A stretch of DNA of 45,362 nucleotides from Bimuria novae-zelandiae CBS 107.79 (lineage: Eukaryota > Ascomycota > Dothideomycetes > Pleosporales > Didymosphaeriaceae), in NCBI GenBank assembly GCA_010015655.1, contig ML976682.1:738318-783679 (forward strand), given 5' to 3'. The position numbers and the translations under genes are program-made. This document shows, one piece after another, positions 25,001 through 34,181 of the stretch; the first letter of the stretch is position 1, and the number at the start of each line of letters is the position of its first letter. The notes beneath the pieces were generated by a model. It searched no databases, was not told the origin of the DNA, and saw nothing but the letters and a program-made list of their open reading frames with translations.

Positions 25001-27846
25001 TACTATATAGTAGGCTTAATATTATCGTATTATCTATAGTTAGCTTAATATTAGTAACGCTATTATAGTATAAAGGCAAGATATTTAAGTCTTATTTTTA
25101 AGAAATAAGTTAGTGTAGCGCCTGCATAGTCTAGAAATAGTAACTTTATTATAAGAAGCTAGCAGAGTTCTTTGTCTAGATTTAGTAGATTTATTTAGCC
25201 TAGCGTCTCCCTATAGTCTTAGATTAGCTTCTCTACCTTATAATTACTAATATAGCTAATAACTATCTGCTTCTAACGCGCGTTAATTATAAATATAATA
25301 GCTAATATTAATCTCTAGGCCTGCCTTCGCGAGGTCCTCGCAAGAGACAGGTTCAGGATACGTTAGTTACTCTTATAATATTAGCGCTTAATAGCGGAGC
25401 TACTCTTCTATCTTAGCTAGGTTCTTTTAGTAGGCGCGATGCTAAGAGGACTATTATAACAAGTAATAGTTATACTATATTATAGCTACATTTATAAGTA
25501 TATTGCGTTAGTTAGTGTTTACTTAATAGCTAGTGTTAATTTCTAGATTAGTATGTTATATAGGGATAATAATATCGTGCTTATAATTAATTAGTACTAT
25601 ATCTTTCTACTTAAGTATTTACTATTTATAGTTAAGCTAAATATTAGCCTCAAAGAGCTTGCGATCGATTATAAGATTATACTAACTTATATTATAAATA
25701 ATAATGTAAGTAGTAAAGTAATAATTATTTATCGTTAAGTTAGCCTAAAAATGCTTATTTATCTATCTATTTAGTGAACTATTATATTCTACTGAAGAGA
25801 TAGTGTTTATATTTTTAATAAATATCCTAAGCCCTTTCTGAATAATATAAAGGTATTTAAGGTAAACTAGGATGCATCTACCTATGCTAGTATTAATACG
25901 ACCTTTTAGTTTAGTTATAAAACTATTAGTTAAGATATAGTAAAGTATAATAAAAGCGCTTTTACCAAGTAAGAGACTTTGCATGCTAATTAGCTTCAGT
26001 AGGCTTTTTTAAAAAGAATTCCCCTAAAGACTATTATTTTCTAATACCTTATTATAATAGGTTACTTCCTGCTCGTCTCTTAGCTTATCCTTAGTATCTA
26101 GGCTATAGTCGCTATTCTCTACTACCTTCTATTGAATAGAGCCACGCAGGCACTCGCGGAGGATGTAACTAGGTTTATAATAATAATAGTAGGTTAGTAG
26201 ACTATTTATTGTATCGAAATAAATTAGTTCAGTTACTATAAAAGGTTAGGTTAAATAGTATAGTAGAGGAGTCTTTTAAGCGTTTGTCTAGTTTAGCTAA
26301 TTATACCTACTACTACTATTACTTTAAGAGCTTATAATAAGCTCTTAAGTAACATCTTATATTAGGTTAACGTAATTATTATAACAATTACGATACTAAT
26401 AATAATAAATACTTATCTAAGTATATAGAGTATTAAGAAGATTCTTATAAAACTTCTTAACTTATTACTCTACTAGGAGACAGCGTTCTTAAGAAAAAAA
26501 ATTTTTACTTTAAAACGTAGTAAAGTTAGTAGTAATTTTAAAATAAAGTTTCTCAAAGTTACACTAAGAGTAAAGCTTTTTATATAAGTTATTATAAGTC
26601 TGCTTAAGATAATCTAGTAGGTACTAGTAATAAATATTCTAGTTACTATTTTTTAACGTATAAATAAGCGTAAAAAGATAATAATTAGCTACACCTTTAG
26701 TTAACGTGCATATATATAAGGTAATATTACTTTATATATTTTACTCTATACATTTTACTTATTCTTACTTTAGTACTAGTTAGAGTTAGCACGTATCTTA
26801 TTCTTTAAGCTATTTCTTTATTAATTAAAGGTAATGTTTTTACTATTTTTTAGTAGTAATAGGTTTAAAAAGTAAGCTAAGTTGGTTTTACTACTATTAA
26901 CTATTAAATAACGTATAGCTAATAAAGTAGCAAGTGTAAAAAGAAGTATATAAAAAAGATAGAAGCTATTAAAGTAAACAGGCTCTTTATATAGTGTTAA
27001 TAAGGTGTAAGGGAGGATAGAATAGTAAGTAGTATATAGTTAGAATACTAGCGTATAAAAAATAGAAGTAATAATAGGGTAATTAGCTAATTAGACTTCT
27101 AGCTTATTTATTTTCTACTACGCTTAATAAGGAGCACTATATAGCTTTTTGCCTTTAGCTAAAGCGTTGGTAGTAATTTAGTAATATATATATAGCTATT
27201 ATTACTTTACGCTACGGAGAAACATTTAGCTAACCAGTTTAATTATAATTACTATAAAATTTTATTAAAAGTAGTTAATTACGCCTCTTAGCGATATTTT
27301 CATTAGGTTATTACTTATAAAGATAGGCAGCTAAAGCGCTTATAAGGGGTCTTTATTAATGCTTTACTAGATACAAGCTTGCTTTATATAGATATTTTAG
27401 TTATAGTTCTACTTAATAATATAGCTATTACTCTAGATTTCGTGTGCTTAGTAGGTAAAACGTTTAGATAAGTTATACGCATTACTAAGTATGTGCTTCG
27501 TATTCACTAACACTATAAATAAATATTTTAGTATTATTATTATATTATAGTGTAGACGTTACTACTATTTATCTAATAGAGGTAGTAGAATATTTAGCTC
27601 TTCTAGCAGCTATAGCGTATTATATTTAAACTATCTAGCTTTTAACTCCCTTTAAGCCTTACTTAGTAGTATTAGGACTCTTTGTATATTAAGTAACCTT
27701 ACTTTAATAAACTAATAGCTTAGTATAGTCGCGTAGTAAGTTCTCTAGGATAGTTATTATTAATTTATATGTATAGGTAGATTAAGTAATTTAACTAAAT
27801 ATTCTATTACCCTCCTTTAGCTACAGTATAAATTTTTTTAGTATAA
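22082..27846 (-). pseudogene. Gypsy-2 gag-pol relic
   Basis: From right to left on the minus strand: gag; a zinc knuckle reading YYYYKPSYILREC at about 26150-26190; an acidic segment with DTKDKLRDEQEVTYYNKVLE; and the reverse transcriptase. A solo LTR at 24427-24678 interrupts the last. The part left of that LTR reads LATF*TYINKILYKIL, YIAYLDNILIYLEDL and YIRDIRL, where YLDD is usual. Integrase and C-terminal sequence occupy roughly 22100-23300 but are too mutated to delimit. Stops are frequent and no intact frame remains. Confidence 0.72.
24427..24678 (-). mobile_element. Solo LTR (R-LTR family) inside the gypsy-2 reverse transcriptase
   Basis: The 252-bp copy begins TATAAGGAC (from TGTGAGGAC) and ends CCGTCACA. 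The neighbouring TTATA and GTATA may be a decayed duplication. The reverse transcriptase reading of gypsy-2 resumes directly on the other side. The copy is GC-rich (CTGCGCTGGGTGCGCGAGCAG). Confidence 0.87.
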
Positions 27847-28091
27847 TACAAGGATAGGCACGGGCTCCTTTATTAAGAGAGTATATAAAATAAGTTAACT
27901 CTCTCTTAGCTACACTAAGATAAGGAGACTATAGGTACATAGGCTCGCAACGCTTTTGTGCGTTTGTCGGAGTAGAATAACTATCCATCTAAGGTAACCA
28001 CGCTAGGTACGCGAGCAGCTGCACCAGAGCATAAGGCAGTTACGCCTCGTACGCGAGGTCATGTGACCTACCAGCATGCCAGGCCGTTACA
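27847..28091 (-). repeat. 5' LTR of gypsy-2
   Basis: A 245-bp copy of the R-LTR family, starting TACAAGGAT and ending GTTACA. It is more mutated than the solo copies, consistent with RIP of the long element it belongs to. Confidence 0.78.
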
Positions 28092-30364
28092 CCTAGTAAT
28101 TACTTAAGGTAAATAATCTATATACTTTTAGACGTGCTTATATACCTTAGTATATAAATATTAATTTTCTGATTTTTTTTTAACTTATTTTATAACGCTA
28201 AGCTTTTTAATTAAATTATATACTATATAAATTCACACGCTAAAAAGCATTAAGCTAAAGCGTTATTAACGCCTAACTATTATAAATAGAAACTAACGTT
28301 ACTATGCGAGCTATATACCAACTTAAGAATTATTACATATATAGTGCTTTATATAGAGCCATTACTTAAGGAGTATTAGCGGAAACTTCATAGGATAGCG
28401 TCTATGCATAAAGTTAACCTCTATATATTATAAAAACACTAGGAACAGCTAGATTAATACTTATACTTAATAAAAGTTAATTAGAGCTTTAAATTACCTT
28501 TTAGCTAGGTATAAGAATTTTTAAAGGCATTACGTAAGCGTAGCTTTAAGCACTAGACTTTTAATAAGTACCTTTATATTAATAAGATTAAAATAAAATT
28601 TATAAAACACGCGAATAAGGTTATTATAATTAAAATAAAGCTAACGCTAAATGGGTATAAAATCTAGTGTTTAGCTAATAATAGAATAATTCTAAACTAG
28701 TTATTGTATGCTAGAGGTGCTAGGCGAGATCTAGTAAACTTACTTATTTTTCTAGGAGTAGAAACGCTACCCTTTAAGCTAACTAAGGCTATTTCTATTA
28801 CTTTTATACTTACTAAGGACGCTGCTAGGCGTCGTTAATTCCTATTAAATTACTATATTTGTTAGGATAATAATCTCTTTAATACTACCTTTATGTTTAA
28901 ATACTTAAGAAATAATATTTTAGTGTGCACGGAAACTATAAGGGTAATAAAGATAATAATAATAATAATTTTAAGTTAAATATAATAGTAAAGCTAATAT
29001 CTAAAGTGCCTATAGTAGTAACATGCGCCTACGTAAAGCCAATAAAGGAGTGCTTTAATAGTGACTTTATAAAGCTTAAGATAACATTTTTAGGTAAAAT
29101 AGGATAAGGAAAAACGTACTAGGCGCTTCTAAAGACCAAGAAAGTCTTATAAGTTACTTAAAGAAATAATTGGGTAGTTCTTTTTCTTAGTACTATTACT
29201 AAGGATAGGTTTCTTAAGGCTTAATAATTTACGAAAACTTACTAATAAGAGTTGCCACCTAGCTACTTGCCTTATTATAAAGTTCCGCTATTATTTTAAA
29301 CCCTCGTAAAAAGACTAAAAATTATTAAGTAGGCCTCCAGTAATAAGGTTATTAGGTTATTAAGTATATTTAAGATAATAGATAACTATAATAAGCATAA
29401 AAGCAAGATAGATTAGTTTAATATTATAGACTCTTCTATTACTCCTCCTCTATCGCTGCTAAACGTGGTAGCTAGAAGAAGTTCTTATATAATCTTATGA
29501 AGTGGTTATTTAAGCATAGTAAATAAATAGTAAGGGACTATAAGACGCACAAGAAACTTAATAATAATATTATTATTAGAGAGCGTGCTAATAAGTTTAT
29601 AAACCTATTTAAAAATTCTAAAACCTACACTACTTATACTAAAAATGCACATTAATTACATAAGTTTTAAATATTTTAGGAACCTCTATGTTATATCTCT
29701 AGTAATTTATAGCGACGTAAGCGTGCCCAGCATCCTCCGCGTACTTACTATAGGTGTTCGCCTTGCCGCTTACCTTTATGTAGGCCAGAAATTAGGCCTA
29801 AGTGCTAGCAGGAGCACTTCTAACGATATTAAACTATTAAAGAAGTTAATATAAAAGTAAGCTTAAGTATTGAGTAATTAGAGGTTAAACCCTCTAGAAA
29901 TATAGTCTTTATATAAATTTCTATATAAATTTCTATATAAACTATATTAATTCTAGTGTTCTTCCTCGATCAGAGCGATCATCCGATTGGCTATCACTAG
30001 GTAGTCCGTGTGCGGACGATGTTGCTGGTACAAGGAATAGGATTATTTAAGGATAAAATTTTATTTAGTAAACAGCTTTTTATTAGCAATAAGGTAATTT
30101 AACTTATTATTATAGCTATAAAGTATATAGTATACACGTAAGTAAAAATAGCTTATGTTATAATTATAACAGTACGCTCTAACGTTAGGCCACGTAACTT
30201 TTTATAGTTCTACTACTACTTTTTTAATAATCTAATACTTACGTGTGTACTAAAAAAAATCTCCTTTTTAACATTTAGTATTTTTTTTTATATAAAAAGG
30301 GCGTGTTTTAATAGCGCTAGATAGAAACGCGGTTATCGTATTCATTAAACCTGTTTGTTTATTA
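28092..30364. other. Right arm of the outermost transposon, contents unresolved
   Basis: This is about 2.3 kb of AT-rich sequence with no transposase block I can identify. One plus-strand frame spells GKIG*GKT at 29093-29116, a P-loop pattern GxxxxGKT if the stop was once a tryptophan or glutamine codon. A small open frame (28925-29107) precedes it. Two patches are less AT-rich: 29717-29835 and 29965-30045, the latter with TCCGTGTGCGGA. A 12-bp unit (ATTTCTATATAA) repeats about three times near 29908-29940. It may be cargo or the second gene of the outer element. Confidence 0.4.
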
Positions 30365-30433
30365 AGCTAGTAGGGCCGTGCGGAGCACGGCCTTTTTCGG
30401 AGAGAAACTGCGCAGCAGCCGCTAGGGACCGAG
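30365..30433 (-). repeat. Right terminal inverted repeat of the outermost transposon
   Basis: The 69-bp inverted partner of 2588-2656, holding the perfect hairpin GGCCGTGC-GGA-GCACGGCC. TA follows at 30434-30435 and ordinary gene-island composition starts at once. Confidence 0.88.
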
Positions 30434-30626
30434 TATTCGGTACCACAGAAAGGTTTATTCGGTCCGCTTTGTTGACTTGTGGGCGGAGAAGGAGAAACGG
30501 ACCAATCGGCGCTCAAGCGCCACGTGGCGGTGGCTGTGCTCGAAGTGCCTTTCCCTGCGAATGTGAAAGCTGACTGCCCGTCGCAAGTTCTTTGTTGGAC
30601 CAACAATACCGCCATCTCCACACCAG

Positions 30627-31771
30627 ATGACAGACACGAGCGGGGACGCAGGAACTTTGGAGAGGAAGAGGGACAAGTTTGGGCAATTCTTGTAAGTGGT
30701 GAAAAGCCCCACTTCTACCCCGCAGTTTTGCATGTGATTGGACAACGCTCTCTCCTGCTCCTGACCTGGTGCGACGAGCTGATGTTGACCGCAGGCAGAA
30801 GAGCTACAACAAAGGCGAACTAGCCCTCAAGCATGCTATCGGTCTGGGTCCTGTAGAGAACGTTGTACCTGTTGCCCGGCCTTCTACCAATGGCCCTCCA
30901 CGCCCGGTCGAAGTAGGATGGCATCCGGTGGGAGGCTTCGCCGGCAAGTGGTTCGCAGAGAAAACCGGCCTGGGCAAGATGATTACAGAGAAGATCAACA
31001 AATACCCAGATCCGACGCAGCATTGGGCCGTACTCGTTGGAGAGTATGCACATCAATTGTGGATGGACGAGAACTTCGACATCATATACACAAATGCGAA
31101 GGTTGACCCGAAGGAGTGGCAAACATTTCAAGTGGGAGAAACGAGGTTTAATGATGATGCTGTGAGGCGAACTGGTAAGTCTCTTCGCTGCTTTCTTCTA
31201 CTGGCAGATCGAAGCGACTTTGAGTGCAAGGAAATCGTTTCTCACCCTGCTCGTCGTAGGCGAAGCTGTCATCCAAAACATCCGCGCCACCCGCCCTGGC
31301 TACAATCTTATCAGCAACAACTGCCAGACTTACGTTCTCCAACTCCTCGACGCCATCCAAGTATCGCAAGAGAAGGAATTCGGTACCACACTCGCCGTAT
31401 ACGAGCGGCTGTTTGGCTCAGGCAAAGTAGCAGACCTCTTTCCGGACAACGACGCGAATATGCAAGAGCCTGGTCAGCCCGGATTCTCTCCTCCGGCTTC
31501 GACGCTGGAGCTGGGTGTGGTGGGAGGGACAGGGGGCCCAGGTCATGTGCCGTTTCATCGTCCTGAGGCATTACTGCATGACGGAGAGAATGCCGTTGGA
31601 GGCGTACAGCAGACAAGCGTGAATTTGGCGCAGCAGGTTATGGATGCGAATACTACGCAACTGGACACGGAGGAACAGGCTCAGAGGCATTTAGACGAAA
31701 GTGAGCAGAAAGAGAAGAGCGCAAATTGGGGTGAGAAGACGAGTTCATTCTTCCGGAAGTTTAAGAGATAG
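30627..31771 (+). CDS. 318-residue protein with papain-like His and Asn-Cys motifs (three exons)
   Basis: Exons are 30627-30691, 30795-31174 and 31260-31771. The introns begin GTAAGT and end CCGCAG and GTCGTAG; both keep frame, and the first has a CTGAC branch-type site. The start ATG at 30627 gives MTDTSGDAGT. The core has WHPVGGFAGKW (64-74), QHWAVLVGEYAHQLW (97-111, His98), then after the second intron YNLISNNCQTYVLQLLDAI (163-181, Cys170). A His followed by an Asn-Cys about 70 residues later resembles permuted papain-fold families such as LRAT, PPPDE and NlpC/P60-like enzymes; this is inference. The C-terminal third is low-complexity, rich in Gly, Gln and Glu, and ends in a basic FFRKFKR. 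No signal peptide or membrane segment is seen. The gene is complete, with no lesions, although it lies only 194 bp from AT block 1. Confidence 0.85.
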
Positions 31772-31982
31772 GCTCAAAAAGTATTAAAGTTACAGGAGGT
31801 CGATTGATGTTTGCAAAATGACCGTTTGTGCTCGGTTTCCCGTGAGAGATTTCTGGGACAGGTCATCCTATGTCACCAGACCCTTCGCCACACCGCTACC
31901 CACCGTACGGACGATGTGCAATCTCAACCCCACACCCATTTGCTGGGCCAGTCGCCACGCTCTGTCAATTACCTTCTGCTCG

Positions 31983-33429
31983 TTAACCATTTACGCCTTC
32001 CGTTCCGAGACCTAACGGGAAACAAACATAATTGGCCCATGATTGGTATTGTTGGCTGAGGTGACGTATTCTTGGCAGCGAAGGCGGTTTCTTCGCTACT
32101 CGGGGTCTGCGGTCTACCAATACGCAATAGCTAATGTGGTATCATGCGTTAATAGATGCCAAAGGAGTGCTAGATATTACTTACAATAAGGATGCAAATC
32201 CAGGAAGGGGGGCAATAGTGCTACAGTCTCGAAAGGTTGTTCTTGAACCTGATTCCATTCAGTGAACTGGTCTTGTAACAGGCTTTGCACATCCGGAACG
32301 GTTCCTGTGTTGAAGTTGCAATAAATCCATGACGTGCAATTTCCATCTTGAAGCTCTTTGAGCGCCTGAAAAAGCGGCTGTACGTAGTAGTAGCGGCCAC
32401 AACGTTCTATTCAGGATGTACGAGCAGATGTTTGTTGGTCATACTAGATGTCTAAGGCGTATCGAAGAGCACTACTGTAGCTAATGGCCCGGAAAGCCTC
32501 AGCAGCTCTATCCGGGGTCGGATTACCGTCCAGGACCAATCGATACGAGCCTTCCGGCATCTCTAGTTTGGGTAGCTCCAGAGCATCAAGGATCCAACAG
32601 CATAACCCCTTGGTTATCGCCAAAGAGTGAAAAGGACTGACAATATTGTCGAATTCATGTGTGATCGCGAATGTCCATATGTTGACAGTGCGTCTCACAT
32701 GCGCTCTAGGATTGAACCGACAGAATGGTACCAGACCTCGAGCATGAGATGGCGCGTCGGCAAGGGTCACCTTATCCTCTACAATATCTATGCGCCGAAA
32801 TTGTTTCTAGATGGTGCGAGGAAGTGACTCCAAAATCGGATCGCTAACGAGGTCGCAGAGTGAGCCTTGAGTCGACGAGTCGTGTCGCTCCACAAATCGA
32901 GCATTTGAGGAAACCATGGTGCCACCATACGACTCAGCTCAGTGGCCTCCTCTGAGCTGTAGTAGCCCAGAACGGTGGACGTGCCGAAACTATCGTACTC
33001 AGCTCAAATTTCCAATCGCTTCCGTTGATATGTCGCCAGTCTTCGGTCCATTTGTCCATGATACGACCAGCTTCCTCGGCAAATCTCGCATGCTGAGCCA
33101 TGTTGTCACGCATGAACCAGATGAACTCGGTAAACACCGATCTTAATGCACCCCACGTGCATCTGGGTGGCAGCTGCTCTGGGCAAGGGGTCTTCCAGTG
33201 ATCTAGCAGAGGCTGAGATTGCGGGAATCGCCTTGCTATAGCATCTGTTGTCATGGCGTCTGGCTTGTTCGGGACTAGAAGGCTAGACGCTACTTCGTTG
33301 ACCAGCATAGTCTGGCGCTCAATGACGTCCCTAAGCCCCGTGCTGAATAGGCCAGCACTAGTTTCGTCCTGCGTCAGCAGCGTACTCAGCGATGCCAACG
33401 AACAGAACACTGAACTGAACGGGGTTCAT
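31983..33429 (-). pseudogene. Decayed gene of unknown family with several frameshifts
   Basis: Coding-quality sequence on the minus strand runs from an ATG at 33429 (MNPVQFSVLFVGIAEYAADA) to about 32185, in pieces that change frame. The best pieces are 33410-32940 (DVIERQTMLVNEVASSLLV, FTEFIWFMRDNMAQHARFAE), about 32960-32800 (SRMVAPWFPQMLDLWS), 32795-32444 (DIVEDKVTLADAPSHARGL, FDNIVSPFHSLAITKGLCCW) and 32420-32185 (LFQALKELQDGNCTSWIYC). Single-base losses explain the shifts near 32955 (a G run) and 32790. Further shifts or stops lie near 33370, 32444 and 32390. After 32185 a GTAAGT suggests an intron, then a frame ending FPLGLGTEGVNG at 31983. I do not recognise the family. Sequencing error could explain one or two of the lesions, but hardly all of them. 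Confidence 0.6.
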
Positions 33430-33459
33430 GTACGGTCGTTCGACAGCGCTAATAAATAA

Positions 33460-33819
33460 GAGCTTTTTAGTTTATATAGCAAACTTTTATCTATATAATT
33501 ATCCTAAATAGGATAAAGGTTAGTATTAGAATTATTTACTAGCTAGATATTTTATCTAGTATCTTTTTAAAAAAAAAAATTAAACTATAAACTATTTAAG
33601 GTATCTCGACATAGCGTCCCTCCTTAGTTATTTTTTTTATAGCTATAGTGCCTTAATAATAGTTAGTAACAATAAATTATAATTATAAATTTTCTTACTT
33701 ATAAGAAGATAATTATTTACTTATATTATTTAAAGTTATTACTTATTACCAGCGTAAGCCCTAGGGACCTTACGTATATGATAAAGCTCTAGTAGCTTAA
33801 CTAGATTATTAATAATATC
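33460..33819. other. Left edge of AT block 2, no gene seen
   Basis: AT-rich sequence between the gene island and the target site of the deleted Gypsy element. It contains an A run near 33570. It is probably the far end of the pogo relic that continues right of 37065, but no diagnostic motif is visible. Confidence 0.45.
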
Positions 33820-33824
33820 CTTAG

Positions 33825-34181
33825 TGTCACGGTACTCTACCGTCCACCTCTGTACACCGCTAAGTACCATAACACATGCCGCACGACTCTACTAAACTGT
33901 CTAGTACTATGTTAGACGGTACTTACTACTATTTAAAGCTTTTAAGTTTACTAACTAATTAAAGGATACTAAATCTTATTTAATAAGCTTTAATTAACTT
34001 AATTAAGCTACTAGACGACGCTAGGCGCGCTAGCACTATAACCTTTATATATATATTCTACTTTGTAATCTGCTTCTATTCTTTACGCAACGTCTTATAA
34101 TTACACTAAATACTATATATAGCTAATACTACTACTTTTATGCAAGGCCGATAGAATAAGGGTTTATAACGTCTCGTGATA
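33825..34181 (+). repeat. 5' LTR of element D
   Basis: The 357-bp copy pairs with 36704-37060. Both contain GCTTTAATTA and end in CGTCTCrTGAyA. The differences are mainly transitions. Confidence 0.9.

Larger units (their letters stand above)
8441..28091 (-). mobile_element. Gypsy-type LTR retrotransposon 2 (minus strand), heavily invaded
   Basis: Its 3' LTR is 8441-8686, followed on the plus strand by TTACCCCCTCTAAG, the reverse complement of a polypurine tract. Its 5' LTR is 27847-28091. The internal region runs from 27846 down to 22082 and resumes at 8976-8687 on the other side of gypsy-1. On the minus strand, a zinc-knuckle remnant (PSYILREC) lies at about 26150-26190, the reverse transcriptase at about 24250-24800, and the integrase/C-terminal region towards 22100. 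Without its insertions it is about 6.3 kb, normal for the family. The expected 5-bp target duplication is not seen (TGTTA left, CCTAG right), so one end may have been altered. Confidence 0.75.
2588..30433 (-). mobile_element. Outermost Fot1/pogo-type DNA transposon bracketing AT block 1
   Basis: The element is flanked by TA at 2586-2587 and 30434-30435. It begins CTCGGCCCCTAG and ends in the inverted copy, as expected of Tc1/mariner-pogo elements. Its total span is 27,846 bp, but subtracting the two large nested insertions (3583-7284 and 8441-28091) leaves about 4.5 kb. The remaining pieces are 2588-3582, 7285-8440 and 28092-30433. The middle piece holds a pogo-like transposase relic on the minus strand. 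At 4.5 kb it is larger than a usual Fot1/pogo element (about 2 kb), and the right-hand 2.3 kb is not explained by the transposase. The composition switches from genic to AT-rich at both termini. Confidence 0.8.

Noticed and set aside
25763..25984. 73-codon minus-strand open frame
   Set aside because: It is a short stop-free stretch of the gypsy-2 pol relic, not a separate gene.
2588..30433. Starship or other giant cargo element
   Set aside because: The block contains only nested transposons and one unexplained arm; the size comes from insertions, not cargo genes.
30367..30823. Overlapping open frames on both strands at the right transposon end
   Set aside because: They run through the terminal repeat, start at non-ATG codons or lack any motif, and conflict with the well-supported exon 1 and intron of 30627-31771.
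31868..31990. 40-residue minus-strand ORF starting MVNEQKVIDRAW
   Set aside because: It is clean but very short and overlaps the frame that better continues the pseudogene on the same strand; no supporting motif.
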